From Hyphomonadaceae bacterium BRH_c29 (GTDB lineage: Bacteria > Pseudomonadota > Alphaproteobacteria > Caulobacterales > Hyphomonadaceae), in assembly GCA_000961695.1 (NCBI GenBank), contig LADW01000032.1, forward strand, positions 141,240-205,239: a stretch of 64,000 nucleotides of DNA. Direction: 5' to 3'. Below, in pieces: positions 27,009-35,583 of this stretch. Position 1 is the stretch's first letter. The number at the start of each line of letters is the position of its first letter. The notes under the pieces were generated by a model that saw only the letters and a list, made by a program, of their open reading frames with translations, was not told the DNA's origin and did no database searches. A program made the translations under genes and the position numbers.

Positions 27009-27827
27009 ATGTTACATGCGACCTCCAAATTTCTGTCGTTCTCGGCGCTGGCCTTTGCGGTTCTGAGCGGCCCCTCCTTCGCAGAAACTTCCTGCGACCT
27101 GTCTGACGGTTACGGCCTGACTCCAGCGGCCTTCCTTGAAGAGGCAGATTCCTGCCTCGAAGGAGTCGAAGGAATCAAGACCGACACTTTTACGTCGACC
27201 GAGCTGTCGCGCCTTGCAAGTGATCAGCGCAACGCCAACGGCCTCGACCAGGTGGAAGCCCTCGATTCATTGAGTGAAGCGGCCCGTTTGCATGCCTATG
27301 ATCTGGCCTTTCGCGGCTATGCAGCTCATGAAGATCTTGAAGGTCGAACCCATCTCGACCGTGTCAGGATGATAGATCGCAGCCACCTGATCAGCAGCTT
27401 CGGGGCGAATGTGGTGGTCGTGAAGGCTGGTACATCGCCGGAAGCGATTCAGAAGGTGCTTCTGGCCGACAGGGCAAATGCTTCGAACTTCAAACGCGGC
27501 GAATTTAATCACATGGGGATCGCAGCCGTTGAGGCAGACGGTATGATCTATGTGGTCGAACTCTTTGCTCGCGTCGACGGACAATTGGATACGCCGATGC
27601 CCATGACCGCAGTGCCGCGGATGAACCTTGCAGCAAACTTTGGCGACAAGCTGGAACCGGTCGGTTGGTCAGTGGTTTCGGCAAGCGGTCAGACTCTTAT
27701 GCGTGGCCTGGGCAACAAGCTGCCTTCCACTCTTCCGTATATCGAAGAAGGCTTTCTTCAGATGGACGTCGAAATCGGAAAAGATGTCTACACACTCAAA
27801 GGTCCTGCGATCTCGTCCTCACTCTGA
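27009..27827 (+). CDS. Secreted CAP-domain (SCP/YkwD-like) protein
   Basis: 272 residues from the ATG at 27009; a GTG at 27000 lies inside the palindrome. Signal peptide ends about SFAETS. The CAP core covers about residues 75-185: LSEAARLHAYDLAFRGYAAH, SFGANVVVV, and NFKRGEFNHMGIAAVEADGM. The histidines of the CAP cavity look present. Function varies in the family (wall binding, lipid or metal binding), so none is assigned. It stands between the secretion operon and the prepilin peptidase gene, has its own promoter and terminator, and is a candidate secretion substrate by position only. Confidence 0.8.
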   Translation: MLHATSKFLSFSALAFAVLSGPSFAETSCDLSDGYGLTPAAFLEEADSCLEGVEGIKTDTFTSTELSRLASDQRNANGLDQVEALDSLSEAARLHAYDLAFRGYAAHEDLEGRTHLDRVRMIDRSHLISSFGANVVVVKAGTSPEAIQKVLLADRANASNFKRGEFNHMGIAAVEADGMIYVVELFARVDGQLDTPMPMTAVPRMNLAANFGDKLEPVGWSVVSASGQTLMRGLGNKLPSTLPYIEEGFLQMDVEIGKDVYTLKGPAISSSL

Positions 27828-27852
27828 GGGCATGTCACGGAACTTCCTAACT

Positions 27853-27879
27853 CGCCCGGGCCATGCGCCCGGGCGTTTT
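27853..27879 (+). terminator. Rho-independent terminator after the CAP gene
   Basis: Stem CGCCCGGGC with GCCCGGGCG (9 pairs) around a 5-base loop, then TTTTCGTTT. It separates the CAP gene from the prepilin peptidase gene. Confidence 0.9.
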
Positions 27880-27941
27880 CGTTTGGGGTAGAAGCCTTTA
27901 AGATGCGCTTTGGGCATCACGCTGAAGCGGGGAAGTTGGTC

Positions 27942-28406
27942 ATGACCATTGAGGTCTTGCTGTGGGGGGCTGTCCTTCTGCCTGCACTGGCAGCGCTCGC
28001 CTGGATCGATGCGCGCACTTTTCGCTTGCCAGATACACTTACTCTCCCGTTGATCGGTGTCGGGCTTATTCAGTCATGGTATCTGTCCGGGCGGGTGCTT
28101 GATGGATTGATCGGTGCCTGCGCGGGTTATCTGTTTTTCCTTGCCGTCGAAAAAGGCTTTCGCGCGCTTCGTGGAATCGACGGTCTCGGTCGGGGGGATG
28201 CCAAATTGCTCGCGGCCGGAGGGGCTTGGTGTGGATGGATGGGGCTGCCCTGGATCGTACTTGTCGCCAGCGGAACCGGGCTCGTCTTTGCCGGGCTTAT
28301 GACACTCGCCGGGCGGCGGCCAGGCGGTATGATCGCCTTCGGGCCGTTTTTGGCGCTTGGCATCGCGGCTGTCTGGTTGAAGCCCTTTCTTACGGACTTC
28401 TTCTGA
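27942..28406 (+). CDS. gspO: Short prepilin peptidase (A24, GspO-type)
   Basis: 154 residues from the ATG at 27942, preceded by GGGGAAG; an ATG at 27903 lacks a ribosome binding site. The aspartyl catalytic pair is in WIDARTFRLPD and GRGDAKLLAA (the family GxGDxKL motif), within about five membrane segments. It lacks the N-terminal zinc/methyltransferase domain of full PilD/GspO enzymes, like the CpaA/TadV-type short peptidases. It would cut the leaders of GspG-K. Some other enzyme may methylate the new N-terminus, or the step is skipped. Confidence 0.88.
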   Translation: MTIEVLLWGAVLLPALAALAWIDARTFRLPDTLTLPLIGVGLIQSWYLSGRVLDGLIGACAGYLFFLAVEKGFRALRGIDGLGRGDAKLLAAGGAWCGWMGLPWIVLVASGTGLVFAGLMTLAGRRPGGMIAFGPFLALGIAAVWLKPFLTDFF

Positions 28407-28427
28407 ATTTTTCGTGCTTGTTTCCGC

Positions 28428-29723
28428 TCAAGCCGCCTTCGCCGCACGCTCAGCATCGCGGCGGTAATTCCGCGTCGCAATCAGCAGGCAGACGATGGAG
28501 CCGAGATTGAACAGCAGCATGATTTCCAGTGCCCGGGCCAGCGAGTTCGTCGCCCCGTTGCCGAGGAAATAGTCGCTCAGTTCGCCGGCAATCCATGGGC
28601 CACAGCCTATGCCAATCAGGGTCAGGCAGAACAGCATGAAAGCCGAAGCAAATGAGCGCATCTGAACTTGCACCAGTTCCTGTGACGCGGTGTAGGCGAT
28701 GCTGGCATAGATGAGACCAATGAAACTCGGCACCAGGTTCCAGGCATAGGCTGACCACACAGTCTCTGCATGCAGGAACATCCAGGCAAAGGGGAGGGCC
28801 ACTGCTGCGCAGAGGGCTATCATGAGCGGGCGCCAGCGCATGTCCTTGCGCGAGAGCCGGTCGCACACCGCGCCGAGCGTGACGGCGCCGATACTGCCTA
28901 CGCCACCGATCAGCACGCCGAGCGGCAGCGAAACCTGGCTGGGAGTAAGGCCGTATGTGCGCTGAAGATGGCCTGAGGTGAAGACAAGGAAGGCGTTGGC
29001 GGAGATGCAGATCAGCAGGCATCCAGCCAGAAGCCAGAGATACGAGGTCTGTCCCAGAATGAAGGAAACCGTTTCTGAGAATGAGGGCGCTTTTGTCTTC
29101 ACCAGCTGTTGGTCCGCAAGGCCGCGCACGGGTTCCTTGACCGTGAAGCGGACGAGCATTGCGAGCATAAGCCCTGGTACACCCGCGACAAAGAAGGCGG
29201 TCCGCCAACCGAAATGGGCGTAGATGTAGCCGCCAAGTGCAAAGCCAGCCATCACGCCAAGCCCAATACCCGTCGTGTAGATACCCATCGCTGTCGCGCG
29301 CTCACGTGGCGGGTAGAGATCTGCAATCATGGAGGTCGCTGGCGGCGTGCCTCCGGCTTCGCCGACGCCAACGCCCATACGCGCCAGCAGAAGCTGCCAA
29401 TAGGTCTGGGCAAGTCCGGACATCGCCGTCATGGCAGACCAGAGGGTCAGTGCGAGCGTGATGATATTTCGGCGGTTTCCCCGGTCTGCCCACATCGCGA
29501 CGGGAATGCCGAGTGTCGCGTAGAAGCCAGCAAAGACGATGCCTGTCAGCATGCCGAGATCACCATCTTTGAGGTGAAGCTCCGCCTTGATCGGCTCCAG
29601 TAGGATCACGAGGACCTGTCGGTCGATATGGTTGAATGTGTAGGTCAGGGTGAGGACAGCGAGCACCCAGGCGCGACCGGGAATGGCTGCGGCATGGGTG
29701 TTGGAGGTGACGGAGGTGGTCAT
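28428..29723 (-). CDS. MFS transporter, Spinster-like
   Basis: 431 residues with 12 predicted membrane segments. Family marks: TYTFNHIDRQVLVILLEPIK, then the loop GIPVAMWADRGNRRN and GVGVGEAGGTPPATSMIADL. This Spinster/AAHS-like branch is common in sphingomonads and hyphomonads next to catabolic genes. It overlaps the hydrolase gene by 4 bases and is made with it, so it probably moves the hydrolase substrate or product. Specific substrate unknown. Confidence 0.85.
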   Translation of the reverse strand: MTTSVTSNTHAAAIPGRAWVLAVLTLTYTFNHIDRQVLVILLEPIKAELHLKDGDLGMLTGIVFAGFYATLGIPVAMWADRGNRRNIITLALTLWSAMTAMSGLAQTYWQLLLARMGVGVGEAGGTPPATSMIADLYPPRERATAMGIYTTGIGLGVMAGFALGGYIYAHFGWRTAFFVAGVPGLMLAMLVRFTVKEPVRGLADQQLVKTKAPSFSETVSFILGQTSYLWLLAGCLLICISANAFLVFTSGHLQRTYGLTPSQVSLPLGVLIGGVGSIGAVTLGAVCDRLSRKDMRWRPLMIALCAAVALPFAWMFLHAETVWSAYAWNLVPSFIGLIYASIAYTASQELVQVQMRSFASAFMLFCLTLIGIGCGPWIAGELSDYFLGNGATNSLARALEIMLLFNLGSIVCLLIATRNYRRDAERAAKAA

Positions 29724-30586
29724 GCGCGGGCTTCCACATTGGCGAGGAAATGACGGATGGCGTCTATGGCTTCCGGTTCATCGAGGATTGGGGCGTGGCC
29801 GACACGCGGTACAATCGTCAAGCGTGCGTCCGGGTGGCGTTTGATCATTTTGGCGGCGGTTTTCTCTGATAGGATATCCGAGGTCTCGCCCCGCACGATA
29901 AGGAGGGGTGACTTTGTCATCTCCTTGTACAGCCTCCACATGGCGATCCGCATCAACAGGCCAGGGCGGAGCTTGCCGATAGTACGGGTAATCTCTGGAT
30001 CATAATCCAGCGCCACGCGGCCGTCGTCGAGTGCCCGGTACGTGCGGCGGGCCAGGGCCATCCATTGATCCGGACCAAAGTCAGGAAAGGTGCCTGCCTG
30101 CACCTTTCCCATTGCCGCTGCCGCGTCGTCCCACCCGGCCTTTGGTTCTGTATCACTTGTATAGGAGGCGATCCTCTCAAGGCCTGTTTTATCAACCGCT
30201 GGCCCGACATCATTGAGGACCACACCACGTATGCGCTGGGGCATCGTCTTCATCATAAGCATGGCCATGAGCCCGCCCATGGATGTGCCGATCAGCGCCA
30301 CACGATTTAGCTGCAGGTGGTCCAGCAGAACCTCCATATCGCTGACATAGATGACGGGTGTATAGTGCTCCGTATCCGGATCCCGGTCGGATTGGCCTCG
30401 CCCGCGTACGTCCACAGAAATGAACTGATAGCGCTCCGGAAGGGCCGCAATCATAGGCTCGAAATCCTTGTGGTTCCGCGTCAGCCCATGCATGCAGAGG
30501 ATTGTGAGCGGGGCGTCCTTGGGCCCATAGCGCTTCGCGTACAGGTTCAGTCCGTCAGGTGAGCGATAGTGGATATCCTCACTCAT
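29720..30586 (-). CDS. Alpha/beta hydrolase
   Basis: 288 residues. The ATG at 30586 starts the conserved fold (MSEDIHYRSPDGLNLYAKRY); the frame stays open to 30691 but that part is low-complexity. The nucleophile elbow is GTSMGG, the oxyanion region MHGLTRNHKDF, and the catalytic His is in RVGHAPILDEPEA. No signal peptide, so cytoplasmic. Esterase, lactonase or C-C hydrolase activity is possible. It heads an operon with the MFS transporter, divergent from a TetR gene. Confidence 0.85.
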   Translation of the reverse strand: MSEDIHYRSPDGLNLYAKRYGPKDAPLTILCMHGLTRNHKDFEPMIAALPERYQFISVDVRGRGQSDRDPDTEHYTPVIYVSDMEVLLDHLQLNRVALIGTSMGGLMAMLMMKTMPQRIRGVVLNDVGPAVDKTGLERIASYTSDTEPKAGWDDAAAAMGKVQAGTFPDFGPDQWMALARRTYRALDDGRVALDYDPEITRTIGKLRPGLLMRIAMWRLYKEMTKSPLLIVRGETSDILSEKTAAKMIKRHPDARLTIVPRVGHAPILDEPEAIDAIRHFLANVEARA

Positions 30587-30892
30587 AGGGCGGACTCTTG
30601 AACAAGATGTGGCCCGCGCTGCAGAAGCGGCCATTGCCATTACAACAGACATGGCTCCAGCAACTGAAGTTGGAGAGGGTGATCGGACCAAACTGTTTCA
30701 AAAGCGCCTGAGGCGTTGAAAAGCGATCCACGTTTCTTCCCCCTGATGCGCGTTTCGCGCTTGTCATTATTCAACAGATGTTGAAAGTGACCTATTCAGA
30801 GGGAGAAGGCAAGCGTTTGAAGATCAAATGATCAGGCATTCTAAATCGGCGAAATCGTTGATCTGTGAGCGCTCGCGGTCTACTAGCGAAGA
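30587..30892. promoter_or_regulatory. Divergent promoter region, hydrolase operon / TetR
   Basis: 306 bases with no gene. It holds the 16-base palindrome TTCAACA-GA-TGTTGAA at 30770-30785. Looser half-site pairs sit at 30697-30719 (TTTCAA and GTTGAAA) and at 30816-30828 (TTTGA-AGA-TCAAA). The main site shares its TTCAAC-N4-GTTGAA core with one upstream of the TonB receptor gene at 33957, which points to one regulator for all three units. Confidence 0.65.
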
Positions 30893-31549
30893 ATGAGCGT
30901 TACCAAGACAGAACCGCGGCTGGATCGGCGCGCAGCCATCCTGAACGCGGCAGAAGAGCTGTTCGCAAAGCATGGCTACGATGGCGTGACTCTACGCTCC
31001 ATTGCTAAGCGGGCTGGAGTCGATCTGGCATTGCCGAACTATTATTTCGGTCCCAAGCGAGATCTATTCGACGCGGTGTTGATGCGCCGGGCCGAAGTGC
31101 TGAATGCTTGGCGCCTGAAGGCTCTTGAGGATGCCCTGTCAGCGGCGCGCCCCAATCCGGCGAGCGTCGAGGCGATTGTCAGGGCCTATCTTGGGCCTCT
31201 GTTGACGGGCGCACACGTGGCTGAGCCAGGCTGGAAGCATTACTACGCGCTGATCGCCTACGTGAACAACTCGCCCGAATGGGGTGGTAGGCTGATGACC
31301 CAGTTCTTTGATCCATTGATCGACCAGTTCATTGACGCATTGCGGCTGAGCCTCGGCGATGTCGATGAAAAGGCCTTGTTCTGGTCCTATCACTGTTTCT
31401 CAGGCGCACTGACGTTGACCTTTGCCGAGACTGGCCGCATCGACCACTTGTCGAAGGGGCTTTGCCGTTCGGATGATCTTGACGGCGCATACGAACATGT
31501 CGTGCGATTCATCACGGCAGGATTTGAATCAATCCGTCCACCAGCATAG
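30893..31549 (+). CDS. TetR-family regulator
   Basis: 218 residues. Helix-turn-helix at about residues 14-58 (GYDGVTLRSIAKRAGVDLAL, then PNYYFGPKRDLF). The C-terminal half, with conserved WxHYY-like and NSPEWG segments, resembles the CerR/PsrA-like C-terminal domain. It is divergent from the hydrolase-MFS operon and converges on the TonB receptor gene. The shared palindrome suggests it represses both. The effector may be the hydrolase substrate or an acyl compound. Confidence 0.88.
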   Translation: MSVTKTEPRLDRRAAILNAAEELFAKHGYDGVTLRSIAKRAGVDLALPNYYFGPKRDLFDAVLMRRAEVLNAWRLKALEDALSAARPNPASVEAIVRAYLGPLLTGAHVAEPGWKHYYALIAYVNNSPEWGGRLMTQFFDPLIDQFIDALRLSLGDVDEKALFWSYHCFSGALTLTFAETGRIDHLSKGLCRSDDLDGAYEHVVRFITAGFESIRPPA

Positions 31550-31554
31550 CGCGC

Positions 31555-31586
31555 AAAAAAATGGCGGCATGATTACATGCCGCCAT
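31555..31586 (-). terminator. Rho-independent terminator of the TonB receptor gene
   Basis: Arms ATGGCGGCATG and CATGCCGCCAT (11 pairs) around a 4-base loop. Seven A on the plus strand at the left give a T-run on the minus strand, so it ends the receptor transcript. It may also stop the TetR transcript less well. Confidence 0.92.
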
Positions 31587-31611
31587 TCATCAGGATGTTG
31601 GGGCGTAGAGA

Positions 31612-33957
31612 CTAGAACTTATAGTCCACGCCGAGTGTGACCGTGCGCGGATCGCCATAGAATGCCGTCAGCGTGCCTTCGAGACCGAGTGTAGGTGTAA
31701 AGGTTCCGTTCGAGTTGATCGTGACGAAGTTGTAGCCTGCCACGATATAGCGCTCGTCGGTAAGGTTCTTGCCGTTCAGGCTGAAGCCCCAGCGGCCGCC
31801 TTCTGTTTCCCAGCGCAGGCCTGCATCGATCAGCGTAAAGGCGGGCTGGTCGAGATACGGGTTCGGCGCTTCGAACTGGCTGGAGTCGCCGCGATACGAC
31901 ACGAGCGTGTTCAGGAGCAGTCGTCCATTATTGTTCAGGATAGTGAACGGCGTATCATAGGCCAGTCGCCCACTCGCCGTCCAGTCAGGCGTGTTTTGGA
32001 TGACGCGCTGATCAGCCACGTCGTTGCCGAAAGCATCGATGTATTCGTCATACTGCGCATCGACATAGCCTACCGACCAACCGAGGTTGAAGAGGTCAGA
32101 TTCGTTGAAGATCTCTTCGGCAAGTGTCGCGTTGCCTTCAAACTCCACACCCCAGATCGTCGCGGCGCCGGCATTGGTCGTTACGCCGGTGAACGTGTCG
32201 TTGACGCCGTCATTGTTCGTATCAACACCAACGGAGCCAGGCACCTGGATGTCTTTGTAGTCGGAGTAGAAAGCTGCGACGCTGTAGTTCACCTTGCCGC
32301 CATACTGGCTGCCCTTGTAGCCAACTTCATAGCTGTCGACCTCTTCCGGATCGAACGCCATGAAGTCGTAGATTTCTTCCGCTGAAACGGTGCCATTCCG
32401 GTCAAGGTCCGGCGCAGCTGATGTCTGGCCGCGTGGATCGAACGAACCGCCTTTGAAGCCCTGAGAATAGGTCGCGTAGACATTGCTGTTGTCGGTCGGC
32501 TTGTAGCTGACGGAAACGCGCGGGCTGAAATCGTCAAACGTGGCCGAGCCGTTGAAATCAGACGTTGTCGCAATCAAGGTCGGGCTGCCGCCGAAATATT
32601 CCGAGAAGCCGCCGATATAGGTGCGGCGCAGAACTTTCGAGGTCCGTTCGTCTTCGGTGTAGCGTGCGCCGACCGCAACGCTGAAGCGATCCGTCACATC
32701 ATATGTGAAGTCGCCGAAGATTGACCAGGTCTTGGTGCCGACTTCTCCGAAGGTCTGGGCATTCAGTCCCGGCAGCGAGATCAGATCTCCTGTGGTGCCA
32801 AGCAGAACGTCGAACACGGTCGAAGCGTTGGCGTCGAGATAGTAGACGCCGACAATCCCATTGAGGCGGTCGCTGGAATACAGGACCTGAAACTCTTCGG
32901 AGAGCTGATCGTTCGCGTAGTTCGCCGGAACGTCGAGATCGGCTTCCGGAAGGCTGTCGAAATCGATCGGCGATGTGCTGTCGTCCTGGCGATAAGCGAG
33001 GATGTTCTTGAGCGTGATCGTGTCGGAAACTTTGTATTCACCGACAATGGATCCGCCATACGCTTCCGATTCCTGCTTCACGACGTTCAGACCGGCGCGC
33101 GTGTCATACTCGTCATCAAGGACAGGGTAGGTGAATGGCGGGAACTGGTCCGGGATCAGACGGTGACCCTGACGGGCGTTCGATTCGTCACCTGTGTAGT
33201 CGGCTGCGAAGCGAAGCTGGAAGTCCGGATTAACGTCCCATTCCGCTGACAGGCGGGCAGAGGAGACGTCCTTGTTGTAATTGTCCTCGCCGGTGATGAT
33301 GTTCTCGCCATAACCGTCGCGATAAAGCGCAGCGATTGCGCCACCAACGCGGAATGTATCGGAGAGCGGCGTGCTACCGGACACGACAACTTCTTTCTGA
33401 CCATAAGTGCCTATTGCAGCGCGTGCGCGCAGCGTCGGCACATCGGAAAGGGCGCGGGTGACATATTTCACTGCACCGCCGATTGTGTTGCGACCATAAA
33501 GCGTGCCTTGCGGACCGCGCAGGACTTCGATGCGCTCGACGTCAAATACGTCGAGAACAGCGGACTGCGGCCGGTTCAGGTAGACATCATCGACATAGAT
33601 GCCGACGCCTGCCTCGAAGCCAGCAACCGGATCTTGCTGACCGACACCGCGGATGAAGGCCGTCAGGGTCGAATTGGTGCCGCGAGACACTTCGAGGGTC
33701 ACGTTCGGAGCGACTTTGGCAACTTCTGTGATGTCCGCGACGCCGAGTTCGGCGAGAAGGTCACCGTCGAAGGCGGAAACTGACAATGGAACGTCGATGA
33801 GGTTCTGTTCGCGGCGTTGGGCCGTAACAACCACGGGGCCGAAACGGCGCTCATCGTTTTGTGCCGCGTCGTCCGTTTCCTGGGCCCAGACGGGCAGCAC
33901 GGGTGTCAAGGCTGTGGCGGCGAGCGCGCACAATGCGAATCTGGTCTTGAGGTGCAT
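31612..33957 (-). CDS. TonB-dependent receptor of the TetR/hydrolase cluster
   Basis: 781 residues with a signal peptide ending about VWAQE. The plug domain (about residues 45-160) shows VVVTAQRREQNLIDVPLSVS, FIRGVGQQDPVAGFEAGVG and VLRGPQGTLYGRNTIGGAV. The barrel ends in aromatic VTLGVDYKF. This plug type is common in sphingomonads and hyphomonads for hydrophobic or large organic ligands. The shared operator places it with the hydrolase-MFS operon. Start preceded by GGGAGG. Confidence 0.9.
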   Translation of the reverse strand: MHLKTRFALCALAATALTPVLPVWAQETDDAAQNDERRFGPVVVTAQRREQNLIDVPLSVSAFDGDLLAELGVADITEVAKVAPNVTLEVSRGTNSTLTAFIRGVGQQDPVAGFEAGVGIYVDDVYLNRPQSAVLDVFDVERIEVLRGPQGTLYGRNTIGGAVKYVTRALSDVPTLRARAAIGTYGQKEVVVSGSTPLSDTFRVGGAIAALYRDGYGENIITGEDNYNKDVSSARLSAEWDVNPDFQLRFAADYTGDESNARQGHRLIPDQFPPFTYPVLDDEYDTRAGLNVVKQESEAYGGSIVGEYKVSDTITLKNILAYRQDDSTSPIDFDSLPEADLDVPANYANDQLSEEFQVLYSSDRLNGIVGVYYLDANASTVFDVLLGTTGDLISLPGLNAQTFGEVGTKTWSIFGDFTYDVTDRFSVAVGARYTEDERTSKVLRRTYIGGFSEYFGGSPTLIATTSDFNGSATFDDFSPRVSVSYKPTDNSNVYATYSQGFKGGSFDPRGQTSAAPDLDRNGTVSAEEIYDFMAFDPEEVDSYEVGYKGSQYGGKVNYSVAAFYSDYKDIQVPGSVGVDTNNDGVNDTFTGVTTNAGAATIWGVEFEGNATLAEEIFNESDLFNLGWSVGYVDAQYDEYIDAFGNDVADQRVIQNTPDWTASGRLAYDTPFTILNNNGRLLLNTLVSYRGDSSQFEAPNPYLDQPAFTLIDAGLRWETEGGRWGFSLNGKNLTDERYIVAGYNFVTINSNGTFTPTLGLEGTLTAFYGDPRTVTLGVDYKF

Positions 33958-34341
33958 CTGAATTCCTCCCTGGTGGATCGCGATGCTTCAGCGATTGCTG
34001 AGCAATTTCAACGCTTGTTGAATTGGAATGAGCATGTCGAATAAAGGAAGTCAATTGCAGGCCGTTCAGACCGGTTGTCGATTGTTACGGAAGAAAGCCA
34101 GGTGTGGCTTTCCGGCATCAGCACCGCTTTGGGGCAGGATGTGCCCAGCATCGCGGGCGAGTTTGCAGATTTTTGCAGCTTTTCCAGTGGGGAAACACTT
34201 GAACCCTTTGATTGGAAAAGGTTCGGGGGCGGTGGTTCTTGTTGCGGTGAGGTTAAATCTGTTGTGAATTGAATTTTCAGGGGAAAGACGGGCGTACCCG
34301 GTCAAATTGAGCGGCCGGTCTTGAGTGAGGAAGGTCGTAGG
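33958..34341. promoter_or_regulatory. Regulatory region of the TonB receptor gene
   Basis: 384 bases without a gene. Two palindromes lie near the receptor end: TTCAGC-GATT-GCTGAG at 33987-34002 and TTCAAC-GCTT-GTTGAA at 34007-34022, with centres 20 bases apart. The second matches the site at 30770. Nearer the lipoprotein gene a hairpin-capable pair GAACC/GGTTC spans about 34200-34223. The rest shows nothing I recognise. Confidence 0.6.
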
Positions 34342-35583
34342 GTGGGAAACAAGCGCAAAGTACTGGCGTTCACGGCACTGATTGGCGCGAGCACTGCGTT
34401 AACTGGCTGCCTGACGAGAAGTATCAACACGAGACCTCCGGTCGTCTCTGACGGCATGGGATCAGATCTCCGCATTATACTGGACGACAGCTGCGCGCCG
34501 GAAGAGACTCGCGGACCGGGAGACCGGACGCTCGGCTTTGGACAGGAGCTGGCACTTCAGGCCGGCATGTTGGCATTCGATTCGGTCGGTGCTTGGCTTC
34601 AGCAAATGGGCGCTCCGAAGATCGACCGCAGTACAGGCGTTGTCAGCGGGAAGCTTTTCACCAGTCCCGATATGGCAGAATTCAATCGAAACGTCGCTTG
34701 CGTTCACGTCATCCGGAGTGGGTTTGATCCGTCGGGTCCGGCTGTGGCAGGCGCACCGCCTGATTTTATGGCAGAATGGAACCGCCTTGGCTTGGTTTCT
34801 CGTCCGACCTTCTATGCTGAGATACGCTTGTCGCCTGACGAAGAACGTTCGGGTTATTTCACGGGCGAACTCATGAAAGTGGTGGCGAATGATTTCGAGC
34901 GGGAAGCCCGCTACGATTCCCGCGATTATCTTGTCGTCCTCGATTTCGAGCGCCCCGAGCCTCGCACTTATATTCAGTTCACGCCGGATGGTGCCGTGGA
35001 ATTCCAGGACGCGTCCGGCTTTGCGCGCGGCGTCTTCAAGTTCCCGGCTCTGCGGCGTGGCGAGTACATTTCCGGCGCTGCGGCAGCGGCACTCGAAACC
35101 GGGTGGATGCCGCTGGACTATTCTGGCGTCGACCGGGATTCCGGTATCTTCAATTTGTTTGTTGATGTGCTTGAGCTGAAGCGCGGTGATCCACTTCTGT
35201 CAGATATCGGATCGCTCTTGCGGTCTGATGCTGTGCAAGGGGCTGCTGAAGAAGAGCTGCGCAAGAAAATCGATAAGGATGGTACACGCGAGGAAGAGGA
35301 AGGAGAGCGGACCGAAGCGTTGCTCAGCCAAAGGGGCCTTGAGCGTGCGCTGAGCCGATCCGTACTCGATCTGCGCCGCACGATGGCCCAGATGGATTTG
35401 ACGTCTGACGACCTGATCCCTGCGCGTGACGATGTTGAAGATGCCCTGTTTGAAATCGAGCACACACTCAACTGGCGCGGACCAAAGCCCGCCGATGATA
35501 TTGATGCGGCCACGTCGGCGCTGGATGAGGCGGATCAGCGTCTCGAAGAATTACTTGCTGAAGAGTTGAGCTCCGGTCAGTAA
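34342..35583 (+). CDS. Unknown lipoprotein with acidic C-terminal helical tail
   Basis: 413 residues. I chose the GTG at 34342, 7 bases after GAGGAAGG; a TTG at 34321 is the alternative. Lipobox ALTGC gives Cys22-23. Residues about 30-280 form a mixed domain with motifs RPTFYAEIRLSP and SRDYLVVLDFERPEP; residues about 300-413 are strongly charged helices. No family recognised. Its 3' end overlaps by 7 bases the end of the converging trypsin gene, an unusually tight convergence. Confidence 0.7.
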   Translation: MGNKRKVLAFTALIGASTALTGCLTRSINTRPPVVSDGMGSDLRIILDDSCAPEETRGPGDRTLGFGQELALQAGMLAFDSVGAWLQQMGAPKIDRSTGVVSGKLFTSPDMAEFNRNVACVHVIRSGFDPSGPAVAGAPPDFMAEWNRLGLVSRPTFYAEIRLSPDEERSGYFTGELMKVVANDFEREARYDSRDYLVVLDFERPEPRTYIQFTPDGAVEFQDASGFARGVFKFPALRRGEYISGAAAAALETGWMPLDYSGVDRDSGIFNLFVDVLELKRGDPLLSDIGSLLRSDAVQGAAEEELRKKIDKDGTREEEEGERTEALLSQRGLERALSRSVLDLRRTMAQMDLTSDDLIPARDDVEDALFEIEHTLNWRGPKPADDIDAATSALDEADQRLEELLAEELSSGQ

